Numbered from the stretch's first letter, positions 6,787 through 15,955 are shown. The stretch: DNA of 42,764 bases from Dehalococcoidia bacterium (GCA_003142375.1 PLME01000020.1:1-42764), one strand, 5' to 3'. Numbers and translations: made by a program. Notes: generated from the letters alone by a model not told the origin.

Positions 6787-9411
6787 TCAAATGGGTTTAA
6801 ACTCGAACTTTCCGCTGTAGAAGAGCTTTAGGCAGGCATCCACTACATCGGGATCATATAATTTGCCTTTATTCTTTGATATTTCCTCAAGTGCCACATT
6901 TACACCCCGGGCCGGCCTATAGGGACGGTGCGAAGCTATAGCTTCAACCACATCTGCAACTGCCAGTATTTTGGCTTCTAACAGCGTATCTTCACCCCTT
7001 AGTCGATTGGGATATCCTGAACCATCCAACCTTTCATGATGCTGTAAAATGGCCTGCGAAACAGAACAAGGGCAATTCATGCCTGTGACGATATCATGGC
7101 CGTATTGGGAATGGCTCCTTATCAGCTGAAGCTCAATTTCTGAAAGCTTACCGGGCTTGTTGAGAATGTCCGACGGCACGTATATTTTCCCGATATCGTG
7201 AATTATTGCCGCCATCTTGAGCTGCTCAATTTCGTTCTCTCCGAACTTCATTTCTTCGGCTATGGCAGTTGCCAGGTCGGCCACTTTACGCTGATGGCCT
7301 GCAGTGTAGGGATCTCTCATTTCCACGATTTTGACCATGGTCTCGATAGAGTCATTCAAGGTTTTCCTCAAAGATTTGTAGCTTTTCGCAAGTTTTTCTT
7401 CAGCCAGCTTGCGCTCAGTGATGTCCCGTGACACCCCTAGAATGGCGATAGGTTGGCCATCTGTATCTCGCAGGAAAGACATATTGATTTCAACCCAGAC
7501 TGTAGAGCCACCTTTGCAGATATGCTCCAGTTCCAGCGTCCGCATCCTGGACAGGTCCTTTGGCTCCATGCTTTCTAAGGCTAGTTCTTCCTCGAATGCT
7601 TTCAACGCAATCTCGATGGAGGAGGGAGTGAAGATCTCCTCCAGAGACTGGGCCATAACTTCTTCAGCGGTATAGCCACGGATCCGCAAAACAGATGGGC
7701 TCATATAGGTGAACTGCAAATTCGTATCCATAGTCCAGATGATGTCTCTGGCATTCTCGGCAAGTAAGCGATATTTTGCCTCGCTCTCCCTCAGTATTGC
7801 CTCTGTCTGCTTGCGCTCGGTGATATCTATCAATATGCCGCGCATGCCCGCCCTTGAGTTACACATGATAGGGGAGGCATAAATCGTGACAGGGAATGTG
7901 CTCCCGTCTTTCCTTATCGCCGTATATTCATTTGGCGGGGAATTTTGCCCTTTAATGCGGTCAGCTATATTTTCCATTGCCCTGGACCGGTCCTGAGGTA
8001 TAATTGTTTCAAGCACATTCATACCTGCAGCTTCCGAGGCGCTGTAGCCAAATATTTCAAGCCCCTGGCGGTTGACGAAGGTGAATTTGCCCTTCTCATC
8101 GGCTTCGAATATTACCTGGGGAAGTAAACTGGCCATATCCCTGAACCGCTCCTCGCTCTTCATCAATGCCTTTTCCGCTCGCCTGCGGTCGGTTATGTCC
8201 CTGCCTTCGCCCAGGATGGAAACCAGCTTGCCGTTCTTGTCCCGTATGACGCTGAACTTATTTTCCGACCATGTGGTAGTGCCGTCCTTGCAGTAATACT
8301 CAAGGTCCAGTATATGGACAGGGTTGTAGCCGGGGTCGGCCTCAACCCTGGGTAGCTCTTTAAAAAACAATTCAGATGCTAATTTGAGCGACTCTGGCGT
8401 GAGCCTCTGCTCCAGCGGCATTTCCCTTATCTCCTGGAGCGTGAAGCCGCGCAGCTTTTCCACGGAGGGACTCTGATATGTGGGCTTAAGGCTCTTATCC
8501 ATCAACCATACGGTATCTGCCGTATGCTCCGCCAGCAGGCGGTAATATGCTTCGCTCTCCCGCAGCGCCTCCTCTGCCTGTTTGCGCTCACTGATATCTC
8601 TGACAAAGGCCAGTACGACTGTCCGGCCTTTACGCGGCACGATATTGGTGTTGATTTCTATAGGTATATGGCGGCCGTCTTTCCTGATGAGTTCCAGCTC
8701 GTCGGGTCCAGTGGATTTGCCATCGATATTATCCTGTAATAACTGCGCAGCCCTGGCAAGGCTGCTTTCAGGGAGGATATTCAACTCCAGGAAGTTTTTG
8801 CCGATTAGCTCTCCACGCTGGTAGCCAATTATCTCTTCGCATTTGCGGTTACCGTAGAGGAAATTGCCTTCGAGGTCGTTCATATAGACGCCGTCAGGGG
8901 CATTCTCGAGTAAGGTCTTGAACAGCTCCTCGCCCTCCCTCAGATCCTCCTCCATCTGCCTGCGCTCGCTGATGTCACGGCTGACGCACTTGAACCCGGT
9001 AACCTCTCCCCTATTATTCCTTTTTAGATCAATCGACACTTCTGAAAATATTATGCTGCCGTCCTTGTGACGGATCCTGTGGGGGAAGCCTCTATTGGGT
9101 TTCCCCGTCCTGTATACCTCGTTGAAAGCAGTGAAGATACCCCCGGTATCTTCTTCGAGCACCATAAGGCGATAATTCTTACCAATCATCTCTTCGCATG
9201 AATAACCCAGGCTATCGCCTGCGGATTCGCTAAGGAAAGTATAATTGCCGCCGAGGTCCACTTCGTAGTAGGAGTCCTGCATCTGGTCAAGTATGGTGCG
9301 GTATCTTTCTTCCGTCTGCGACAGCTTATCCTTAAGTTCTTCTACGCGGGATATGTCGGCCGGGACCGAGCCGAGGATGTTTTTCAATTTCCTCTCAGCG
9401 TGCGTCCGCAA
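6787..9411 (-). CDS. Multi-PAS HD-GYP protein, probable cyclic-di-GMP phosphodiesterase
   Basis: The 874-residue protein has five consecutive PAS domains (about residues 30-150, 160-275, 285-415, 420-535 and 545-675), most ending in the RDITERK-type linker. The last ~185 residues form an HD-GYP domain. In it the metal-binding HDIGK motif, the HHERLDGSGYP motif and the later ADVVEA stretch are all present, so catalysis of cyclic-di-GMP hydrolysis is expected. No membrane segment or signal peptide is visible, so sensing is probably cytoplasmic. The start is a TTG at 9411 preceded by GGGGAGG at a spacing of eight bases. A larger paralogue lies at 17852-21865. PAS ligands cannot be read from sequence. 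Confidence 0.9.
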   Translation of the reverse strand: MRTHAERKLKNILGSVPADISRVEELKDKLSQTEERYRTILDQMQDSYYEVDLGGNYTFLSESAGDSLGYSCEEMIGKNYRLMVLEEDTGGIFTAFNEVYRTGKPNRGFPHRIRHKDGSIIFSEVSIDLKRNNRGEVTGFKCVSRDISERRQMEEDLREGEELFKTLLENAPDGVYMNDLEGNFLYGNRKCEEIIGYQRGELIGKNFLELNILPESSLARAAQLLQDNIDGKSTGPDELELIRKDGRHIPIEINTNIVPRKGRTVVLAFVRDISERKQAEEALRESEAYYRLLAEHTADTVWLMDKSLKPTYQSPSVEKLRGFTLQEIREMPLEQRLTPESLKLASELFFKELPRVEADPGYNPVHILDLEYYCKDGTTTWSENKFSVIRDKNGKLVSILGEGRDITDRRRAEKALMKSEERFRDMASLLPQVIFEADEKGKFTFVNRQGLEIFGYSASEAAGMNVLETIIPQDRSRAMENIADRIKGQNSPPNEYTAIRKDGSTFPVTIYASPIMCNSRAGMRGILIDITERKQTEAILRESEAKYRLLAENARDIIWTMDTNLQFTYMSPSVLRIRGYTAEEVMAQSLEEIFTPSSIEIALKAFEEELALESMEPKDLSRMRTLELEHICKGGSTVWVEINMSFLRDTDGQPIAILGVSRDITERKLAEEKLAKSYKSLRKTLNDSIETMVKIVEMRDPYTAGHQRKVADLATAIAEEMKFGENEIEQLKMAAIIHDIGKIYVPSDILNKPGKLSEIELQLIRSHSQYGHDIVTGMNCPCSVSQAILQHHERLDGSGYPNRLRGEDTLLEAKILAVADVVEAIASHRPYRPARGVNVALEEISKNKGKLYDPDVVDACLKLFYSGKFEFKPI

Positions 9412-9722
9412 ACGTCTTAGCCTCCCCTGGCCTGCGGGCCGGTGGCCACTTTAAATATACCCATTGTTGATAGGTTTATCTTATGGGATTTGCGATAAGC
9501 AAATCTGCCGCCAGCCGGCTCACTTTAGCGAGACTTATGGTTCTATTTTGGGACTTGCGATACGCCGGGTCCTTAATTTATAAACGCTTTTTATAGCGGG
9601 GCAGAGCCGATTTGGTGGCAAAAACCGGCTCTGCCCCAGAAACCCTGGAGGTTCATAGGGAGGATAGTAGTCACATTTTTAATTGATCAGTGGACAGGCA
9701 ATTACTCCGGCCACTCGGAATG
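9412..9722. other. Upstream region of the PAS/HD-GYP gene, with two inverted repeats
   Basis: This 311-base stretch has no gene. A perfect 7-5-7 inverted repeat (GATTTGC / GCAAATC) lies at 9487-9505, about 75 bases upstream of the PAS/HD-GYP start codon, and could be an operator. A 12-bp perfect stem with a 16-base loop (GGGGCAGAGCCG / CGGCTCTGCCCC) lies at 9598-9637, downstream of the livF remnant on the minus strand. It may once have ended that operon, but no T-run follows on either strand. Confidence 0.4.
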
Positions 9723-10037
9723 TTAAACGCCGAGATACGCCTTCCTCACACCTTCGTCCTGCATAAGGTCCTCCGTCTTGCCCTGTAGTACCAGTTGTCC
9801 GTTTTCCATGACATAGCCATAGGAAGCTAACATCAGGCCAAGCCTTGCGTTTTGTTCTACGAGAACGATCGTAACGCCTTCACGGCTGACCTCCTTGATC
9901 TTCTCGGCCAGTTGCTGGCGCAGCAAGGGGCTAAGGCCGAGGGACGGTTCATCGAACATAATCAGTTCCGGTACTGCCATCAGCCCGCGTGCAATGGCAA
10001 GCATCTGCTGCTGTCCGCCGCTAAGCTCCCGGACGAA
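9723..10037 (-). pseudogene. livF: livF 3' fragment: branched-chain amino acid ABC transporter ATPase
   Basis: Only the C-terminal ~105 residues of a LivF-type ATPase remain. They include the ABC signature LSGGQQQ, the Walker B stretch LIMFDEPSLGLSP, the switch histidine region replaced by the family-typical LVEQNA, and a normal C-terminus. The Walker A half is absent: the frame closes at a TAG at 10038-10040, where a tetR-family gene fragment begins on the other strand. No other liv gene is nearby. The piece is a remnant left by a deletion or recombination and should be inactive. Confidence 0.8.
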
Positions 10038-10400
10038 CTACTCAAGAGAGCAGTAACAGACTATGCTTACGTGGTTCATTCAGGGTGGAAGATGACAGTT
10101 TTCTGGTACCATGCTGCAGTGCAGGTTAAAAGGGAAGACAGCACTGGAATAATGAAGATCGAAAAGCAGGTCGTCAATCTATTTCGGGAAATACTTGAGT
10201 CTGGATGCAAGCAGGGACAGTTTCACGTCAAAGACCCATTAATAGTTGCAAGTAATATTGTTATGATGTGTCAAACCTGGGCTTTGAAGAGGTGGTTGTA
10301 TAAGGACAGCCGTACAATAGATCAGTATGTGGATCAAATCGTTGATCTTATTACAGCTATGGTCAAAGGCAATGAAAAATCCAGGTCCCGAAAGTTGTGA
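10032..10400 (+). pseudogene. 3' fragment of a TetR-family regulator gene
   Basis: From about 10032 the plus strand encodes ~122 residues resembling the ligand-binding C-terminal half of a TetR/AcrR regulator: a run of helices including a Gln-Val-Val-Asn-Leu-Phe stretch, a Met-Met-Cys-Gln-Thr-Trp helix and a basic tail. The N-terminal helix-turn-helix domain is missing. The frame stays open back to 9852, but that part is only the opposite strand of livF. The junction is head to head with the livF remnant, so both genes lost their 5' halves at the same point. The family assignment is moderate because the diagnostic DNA-binding domain is gone. Confidence 0.65.
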
Positions 10401-10456
10401 CTGCCGGGCTATTCGACCTCCCAATGATAAGCCAGTAGCTACAGCATATATGCTGT

Positions 10457-11650
10457 TTACCTTCTTATAAACACGACCATCCCCACCATCGCAATCACAG
10501 CTAAAGCAGAACCGAAGTAGAAGGGGGCGGCAGGGTTAATGGACTGCCACAGCCAGCCGGCTATCAGGCTGGCGGGAAGCAGTGTAATGCCCACGATGCC
10601 GTGGTACATGCCGAAGGCCGTGCCCCTGGTCTCTTCGGGCACCAGGTCGCTGACCAGCGCCCGGGCCACGCCCTCAGCCAAGCCGTAGTAGAGGCCGTAA
10701 AAGGCCCACAGCAGCCAGACCGTCCACGGCTCGTTGCTCAGCGCAAAGCCCAGGTAGACCAGCGCATATATGGCCCAGCCCACCACAATCACATTCCTGC
10801 GGCCCAGCTTATCCGACACTATGCCCGCTGGAGTGGAGAAAAGGGCATAGACAACATTGAACATGACCAGCATCAGGGTGATGAGCAGGACGTCGTTGCC
10901 CAAATTCTGCGCCCTCAATATCAGGAAAGCGTCGCTGGAGTTGCCCAGCGTGAAGAGGAACATGAGCGCCAGGAATATCTTGAACTTTGTGGGCAATGCC
11001 GTCCTTGGAGCAACCCCTGCGGACGTGGCAGATGAAAGCTGCCTCTCCGGCTCATGGATGAAGATGAAGAAGATGAGGGCGATGAAGGCGGGGACAAGCC
11101 CCAGAATGATCAGCCAGCGATACGTATCAAATTGGAGGCTGACCACGCTGCCCTGCACGAAATACACCACCGCAGCCGCCGCAAGCAGGCCCAGCGCCGC
11201 GCCCCCGGTGTCCATGGCACGGTGGAAGCCGTAGGCCTTGCCCCTTACATCTTCGGCGGTGGAATCGGCCACCAGGGCATCCCGCGGCGCTGTGCGTACG
11301 CCCTTGCCCAGCCTGTCGGCAAAACGGATGGCAAGTATAGGGCCCCAGGTGCTTGCAATCAGCATGAAGGGCTTGGACAGGGAGGAGAGCAGATAGCCGA
11401 TAAACGACAGGTATTTGCGGTTGCCGAACTTATCGCTGAAATAGCCGCTTAAAATGTTAAGCAGGGATGCTGTACTGTCTGCGACGCCTTCAATGAAGCC
11501 TATGACTATTGTGGTAGCGCCCAGCACATTGGCCAAAAACAATGGCATGAGGGTGAAGATAAGTTCGGAGGAAATATCGGTGAGGAAGCTCACCAGGCCG
11601 AGGTAGAAGACGTTGGGGTCCAAACCGAGAATAGGTTTACGTTTATTCAC
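10457..11650 (-). CDS. MFS transporter (drug/metabolite efflux type)
   Basis: The gene encodes 397 residues with about twelve hydrophobic helices and the MFS signature loop DKFGNRKY between helices 2 and 3, repeated as DKLGRRNV in the second half. This fits the MFS_1 family with its two homologous six-helix halves. The start is a GTG at 11650, with a purine-rich GAGGGTGAGGG upstream that belongs to the neighbouring repeat element. The last ~60 codons are closely matched by the remnant at 5010-5281 in the same orientation. The substrate is unknown; multidrug or metabolite export is the generic family role. Confidence 0.85.
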   Translation of the reverse strand: MNKRKPILGLDPNVFYLGLVSFLTDISSELIFTLMPLFLANVLGATTIVIGFIEGVADSTASLLNILSGYFSDKFGNRKYLSFIGYLLSSLSKPFMLIASTWGPILAIRFADRLGKGVRTAPRDALVADSTAEDVRGKAYGFHRAMDTGGAALGLLAAAAVVYFVQGSVVSLQFDTYRWLIILGLVPAFIALIFFIFIHEPERQLSSATSAGVAPRTALPTKFKIFLALMFLFTLGNSSDAFLILRAQNLGNDVLLITLMLVMFNVVYALFSTPAGIVSDKLGRRNVIVVGWAIYALVYLGFALSNEPWTVWLLWAFYGLYYGLAEGVARALVSDLVPEETRGTAFGMYHGIVGITLLPASLIAGWLWQSINPAAPFYFGSALAVIAMVGMVVFIRR

Positions 11651-11660
11651 TTTATTATTA

Positions 11661-11913
11661 CCCTCACCCTACCCTCTTCCTGATAGGGAGAGGGGACTCT
11701 ATATTATAGGAGATATTATAAGAGGGGCTAAAGCCCCTCTTCAAACGCCCCCTGCCCGAATGGCCCTGCATTATAATACATGATTTCGCGTCGCAAGTTA
11801 CGAGCATTGCGAGGAACATAGCGACGTGGCAATCTCATGTCATTAAGGCCGGCCCTGCGCCTTCGTACAAAGGATTGCTTCGCCCCGATGCAATCGGGGC
11901 TCGCAATGACATG
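11661..11913. repeat. Dispersed three-part palindromic repeat, copy 1
   Basis: Three modules occur in order: a CCCTCACCCT...AGGGAGAGG inverted repeat (11661-11695), the hairpin AGAGGGGCTAAAGCCCCTCT (11721-11740), and a ~105-base element with terminal inverted repeats of the ATTGCGAG / CTCGCAATGA type (11805-11910). The same modules recur in the same order at 12554 and in reverse at 17423-17735. The copy fills much of the 441-base gap between the MFS gene and the next gene, and no coding sequence is seen in it. Confidence 0.8.
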
Positions 11914-12008
11914 TTTACGGCACTCGCAATGACAGGAGTAAAACTTACTTCCCCGCGTCATTGGTTACGGGAAAGTAACCTTTACCCTTGACCTACCCAT
12001 AGCATAAG

Positions 12009-12055
12009 CTGAGACAAGCCATCTTCCACACTTAAGTGAAAGCGACCTGTCTCAG
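12009..12055. repeat. Nested inverted repeat between genes
   Basis: CTGAGACA (12009-12016) pairs perfectly with TGTCTCAG (12048-12055), and the loop contains the 10-base palindrome CACTTAAGTG (12029-12038). It lies just downstream of the small membrane protein gene on the minus strand. It may be a transcript-end structure or a protein-binding site; there is no T-run to call it a terminator. Confidence 0.45.
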
Positions 12056-12091
12056 ATGAATGGCAATTTAGCCTTACCGATTTAAGACCGG

Positions 12092-12457
12092 CTAGATTTT
12101 AACTTGTGGTTCGAGAAATAGTTTCAGCAGCGCTTTTATGGCAGCGATGAGGGCCACGGGCGACATTAACGCGGCAAAATTCACTAACACGCCGGCCGCC
12201 ATTGTGCCGAGGCCTAAAGCTGTAATGGGAGCAAAGGCAGCCGTCATTGCCAATATTGCTATCGTGGCCAGGAGCAGGATAACCAGTCCTGTTCCTGCTT
12301 TGTCAATTATGACATGTATAATGCCGATTAAAAAGCCGAAAAGGACAAGTATTACTGCAATGAACACGCTCGCTGGAAATGCTAAACCTCCGATAATAGC
12401 CAGTATGACGCCAAGGCAAAATAGTATGAAACTGATCCATCCCCAGGTTTTAACCAT
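12092..12457 (-). CDS. Small membrane protein of unknown function
   Basis: This 121-residue protein is almost entirely hydrophobic, with about four membrane-spanning segments (roughly residues 6-27, 30-52, 58-80 and 85-112) and only short polar loops. An AGGGAGG ribosome binding site lies close upstream of the ATG at 12457, which supports a real gene. It stands alone between two repeat-filled gaps, so neighbours give no clue. I do not recognise a family. Confidence 0.65.
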   Translation of the reverse strand: MVKTWGWISFILFCLGVILAIIGGLAFPASVFIAVILVLFGFLIGIIHVIIDKAGTGLVILLLATIAILAMTAAFAPITALGLGTMAAGVLVNFAALMSPVALIAAIKALLKLFLEPQVKI

Positions 12458-12553
12458 AACTAACCTCCCTCTAATTAGTAACTTCTTAGTATAAGTATTT
12501 TATCAGACTGATCATACAAAGTATACGCGTATGTTTGCTAAATAATTGGGTTA

Positions 12554-12748
12554 CCCTCACCCTGCCCTCTCCCTGACAGGGAGAGGGCGCTCTATATTAT
12601 AAGAGGGGCTTTAGCCCCTCTTCGAACGCCCCCTGCCTTTATTAACAACGTCATTGCGAGGAACCCGCAGGCGACGTGGCAATCTCATGGCATTAGGCCT
12701 GGCAACCACCTTCGTACAAAGGATTGCTTCGCTTCGCTCGCAATGACG
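12554..12748. repeat. Dispersed three-part palindromic repeat, copy 2
   Basis: This is the cleanest copy. The GAGAGGG-type inverted repeat is at 12554-12587, the hairpin AAGAGGGGCTTTAGCCCCTCTT at 12601-12622, and an exactly 100-base element at 12649-12748 has perfect 12-base terminal inverted repeats (CGTCATTGCGAG / CTCGCAATGACG). It has the same order and orientation as copy 1. The rest of the 12458-12903 gap holds only the leader of the oxidoreductase operon. Confidence 0.85.
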
Positions 12749-12903
12749 TGTGGCGGACTTCCTGGCATATCCCCCTTATTTGATTTTGAAGCCGTTTTCT
12801 GATAAATTAACAAATTGGTTTGACTACCTTCTATTGCAAAGTTCGTTCCACAAGGAGTTACTGTCCCCAAATAGCAGCCTGACGAAACCGGAGGTTAAGC
12901 ACC

Positions 12904-15108
12904 ATGTCAAAGATACAGCTCATTATCGACGGTAAAACCATTAGCGCAGACAACGCCGACACCATCATCGAAGCGGCCAATAAGGCCGGCATCTATATCC
13001 CCACCCTCTGCTACCATCCCGACCTTAAGCCCGCATGTACGTCAGACAACTGCACAGAGGGTTGCGGCATATGCGCCGTGGAAGTAGAAGGACAGGCTGA
13101 CTTCGTCCAGGCCTGCGGCACCAAGGCCCTTGACTGCATGGTGGTGCATTCCGACTCCGCCACCGCCAGGAACAGGCAACACCAGGCCCTGCTGAAAATA
13201 CTCAAGCGCCACCCCAACGCTTGCCTCACCTGCTGGCGGCGCGAGCGCTGCCGCCCCTTCGATATCTGCCTGCGCAACGTGGACATCAGCGAGCGCTGCG
13301 TCACCTGCCCTGAAAATACCCACTGCGAGCTTCAGCGCCTGGTGGACTTCCTGGATATGGGCAACGACGAGATCCCTTACAAATACCCCGACCTGCCCAT
13401 CCAGCGCGATAACCCCTATTTCGACCTGGACTACAACCTTTGCATCGCCTGCGGACGTTGCGTGAGGGCCTGCCGCGACCTGCGCGGCATCAAGGCGCTC
13501 GACTTCAAGGAGGTTAACGGCGTTAAGGTCTGCGGGCCGGTCAAAGATACCTATAAAGATTCCGGATGCAAATACTGCTTCACCTGCGTTGAGGTCTGCC
13601 CCGTTGGCGCACTGGTGGACAAGCAGGCCAGGTACCGCAATATCGCCGAATGGGACGGCTACGTGGTGCCCTGCAGCTACGCCTGCCCGGCCCATATAGA
13701 TATCCCCCGCTATGTTAATTTCGTTTCCCGCGGTAAATATCCTGAGGCCCTGGCCGTTGTCAGGGAGAAGGTGCCGTTCCCGGGAGCGCTTGGACGCGTC
13801 TGCATCCATCCCTGCGAACAGGCCTGCCGCCGCGGCAAGCTCGACGAGCCTATTTGCATCAAGTTCCTCAAGCGCTACGCGGCCGACCACGATAACGAGC
13901 TGTGGAAGAAGGGCAACAAGGTCATGCCCTCCACCGGCAAGAAGGTAGCCGTCGTCGGCTCCGGCCCGGCCGGGCTGACCGCAGCTTTCTATTTAGCCAA
14001 GTTCGGCCATGCGGTCACCGTCTTCGAGGCCCTGCCGCAGACCGGCGGCATGATGCGCGTGGGCATACCCGCCTACCGCCTGCCGCGTGAGATACTGGAC
14101 GCCGAGATAAACGAGATCAAGAAGGTCGGCGTGGAGATAAAAGTAAACCAGCGCATAGAGTCGGTCGACCAGTTGCTTCAAAAGGGCTTCGACGCCGTGT
14201 TCGTCGGCATCGGCGACCACAAGGGCTCCAAGATGGGCGCCGAGGGTGAAGACCTGCCCGGCGTGCTGGACGGCGTGGACTTCCTGAGGACCGTGGCGCT
14301 GGGACAGGAGTTCAAGATCGGCAAGAAGGTGGCCATCATCGGCGGCGGCAACTCCGCTATCGACTGCGCACGCGTGGCGCTGCGCGTGGGCTGCAACGAC
14401 GTCACCATCGTCTACAGGCGCACCAGGGCCGAGATGCCCGCCGCCGCCGAAGAGGTGGAAGCGGCCATCCATGAAGGCATTAAGGTGGTGTTCCTGGCGG
14501 CCCCCAATAAGATTACGCAGAAGGACGGCAAATTGGCCATGGAATGCATCAAGATGAGGCTGGGCGATCCCGACGCAAGCGGCAGGAGGAGCCCGGTGCG
14601 CATTCCCGGCAGCGAATATATAACCGAGTACGACAACGTCATAGCCGGCATCGGCCAGGCTTCCGATATACCCGCCAGGTTCGACCTGGCGGTCAACCGC
14701 GGCAATATCAAGGCCAGCCCCACGACGCTGGAGACCAACAAGAAGGGCATTTTCGCCGGCGGCGACATCGTCACCGGCCCTGCCTCCGTTATCGGCGCCA
14801 TCGCCCAGGGCAGGCTGGCCGCATCGTCCATAGACAAATACCTGGGCGGCGAGGGAGTTGTCGATGAAGTCCTGGCCCCCGTCGAGGCCATGGACCCGGT
14901 CTTCGGCGAGGATGCGCACTTCGCGGGCAAGAAGCAGCCGCATATGGCCGAGCTGGAGAACAGCAAGCGCCAGGGCAATTTCGACGAAGTCGAATTCGGC
15001 TACAGCGAACAGCAAGCTGTGGACGAAGGCAAGAGATGCTACAAATGTGATTACCGGCTTAAGATTAACCATCCCATGCAGCCGCCGGTTAGAGTTAAAA
15101 TCGCCTGA
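12904..15108 (+). CDS. Multidomain Fe-S / flavin NAD(P)H oxidoreductase (NuoG-like N-terminus + GltD/NfnB-like)
   Basis: The protein has 734 residues. Residues 1-80 resemble a 2Fe-2S ferredoxin (CTSDNCTEGCGIC then a later Cys). Residues 95-150 are a Cys-rich NuoG-like segment (CLTC...CVTC...CELQ). Two 4Fe-4S motifs follow near 178-240 (CIACGRCVRAC and CKYCFTCVEVCP). A GltD-type N-terminal Fe-S region around 255-325 leads to two nucleotide-binding folds, GSGPAGL near 351 for FAD and GGGNSAID near 480 for NAD(P)H. A final CYKC pair is close to the C-terminus. The start is supported by GGAGG 11 bases upstream. It is followed after 13 bases by nfnA and then nfnB, so it probably passes electrons between pyridine nucleotides and ferredoxin-like carriers. 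The exact partner is unknown. Confidence 0.8.
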   Translation: MSKIQLIIDGKTISADNADTIIEAANKAGIYIPTLCYHPDLKPACTSDNCTEGCGICAVEVEGQADFVQACGTKALDCMVVHSDSATARNRQHQALLKILKRHPNACLTCWRRERCRPFDICLRNVDISERCVTCPENTHCELQRLVDFLDMGNDEIPYKYPDLPIQRDNPYFDLDYNLCIACGRCVRACRDLRGIKALDFKEVNGVKVCGPVKDTYKDSGCKYCFTCVEVCPVGALVDKQARYRNIAEWDGYVVPCSYACPAHIDIPRYVNFVSRGKYPEALAVVREKVPFPGALGRVCIHPCEQACRRGKLDEPICIKFLKRYAADHDNELWKKGNKVMPSTGKKVAVVGSGPAGLTAAFYLAKFGHAVTVFEALPQTGGMMRVGIPAYRLPREILDAEINEIKKVGVEIKVNQRIESVDQLLQKGFDAVFVGIGDHKGSKMGAEGEDLPGVLDGVDFLRTVALGQEFKIGKKVAIIGGGNSAIDCARVALRVGCNDVTIVYRRTRAEMPAAAEEVEAAIHEGIKVVFLAAPNKITQKDGKLAMECIKMRLGDPDASGRRSPVRIPGSEYITEYDNVIAGIGQASDIPARFDLAVNRGNIKASPTTLETNKKGIFAGGDIVTGPASVIGAIAQGRLAASSIDKYLGGEGVVDEVLAPVEAMDPVFGEDAHFAGKKQPHMAELENSKRQGNFDEVEFGYSEQQAVDEGKRCYKCDYRLKINHPMQPPVRVKIA

Positions 15109-15121
15109 ATAGGAGGTATGC

Positions 15122-15955
15122 GTGTTCAAAATCATCGCCAAGGAGAAGCTGACCCCGGTCATCGATTGCCTCAGGGTCGAGGCGCCGGCGCTCGCTAAGA
15201 AAGCGAAGGCCGGGCAATTCGTCATTATCCGTGTTGATGAGGTGGGTGAGCGTATACCGCTTACGCTGGCGGACTGGGATGCCAAGGAAGGCACTATTAC
15301 ACTGGTGGCAATGGAAGTGGGCACTTCCACTCGCAAGCTGGGCCTGCTCAAGGCAGGCGACATGCTGACCAACCTGGTCGGCCCGCTGGGTCTGCCGTCC
15401 GATATCGAAAAGTTCGGCACGGTGATCTGCGTGGGCGGCGGCGTGGGCATCGCCCCTATCCATCCCATTGCCAGGTCGCTGCGGCAGGCGGGCAATAAGG
15501 TCATCTCCATCATCGGCGCACGCAACAAGGACCTGCTCTTCTGGGAAGACAAGATGAAAAAAGTGAGCGATGAGCTGATAGTTACCACCGACGACGGGTC
15601 ATACGCGGCCAAGGGACTGGTCACCGAGCCCCTCAAAGCCAAGCTGGAGGGCGGCAAAATCGACCGCGTGATAGCCATCGGCCCGGCCGTCATGATGAAG
15701 TTCTGCTCCATCACCACCAAACCTTTCAATGTGCCGACCATCGTCAGCCTGAACTCGATCATGGTCGACGGCACCGGCATGTGCGGCTGCTGCCGCATCT
15801 CCGTGGGCGGCAAGACCAAGTTCGCCTGCGTGGACGGCCCCGACTTCGATGGGCACCAGGTCGATTGGAACATAGCCTTCGACAGGCAGAAGGTATATCT
15901 GAAAGAAGAAAAGGAATCCCTCGACAAATGGGAATCCTGCCAGTGCAGCAAATAA
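15122..15955 (+). CDS. nfnA: NfnA-type ferredoxin:NADP+ oxidoreductase subunit alpha
   Basis: This 277-residue protein belongs to the sulfide dehydrogenase / dihydroorotate dehydrogenase electron-transfer family. The FAD-binding beta barrel covers residues 1-95, the NAD-binding domain follows with GGGVGIAP near 105, and a 2Fe-2S cluster site sits at the C-terminus (GMCGCC...FACVDGPDF). In NfnAB complexes this subunit takes electrons from NADH. The start is a GTG at 15122 after AGGAGG; an ATG four bases earlier is out of frame. It lies between two genes for GltD-like flavoproteins, and either could be its partner, though nfnB is the family-typical one. Confidence 0.85.
   Translation: MFKIIAKEKLTPVIDCLRVEAPALAKKAKAGQFVIIRVDEVGERIPLTLADWDAKEGTITLVAMEVGTSTRKLGLLKAGDMLTNLVGPLGLPSDIEKFGTVICVGGGVGIAPIHPIARSLRQAGNKVISIIGARNKDLLFWEDKMKKVSDELIVTTDDGSYAAKGLVTEPLKAKLEGGKIDRVIAIGPAVMMKFCSITTKPFNVPTIVSLNSIMVDGTGMCGCCRISVGGKTKFACVDGPDFDGHQVDWNIAFDRQKVYLKEEKESLDKWESCQCSK

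Noticed and set aside
9852-10031. N-terminal extension of the TetR-like frame
   Set aside because: This part is the reverse strand of the livF fragment, which has clear ABC ATPase motifs; it has no helix-turn-helix.
13993-15951. Very long open frame on the minus strand opposite the oxidoreductase genes
   Set aside because: It is antisense to two genes with complete Fe-S and nucleotide-binding motifs; high GC at third positions keeps the opposite strand open. It has no domain pattern of its own.
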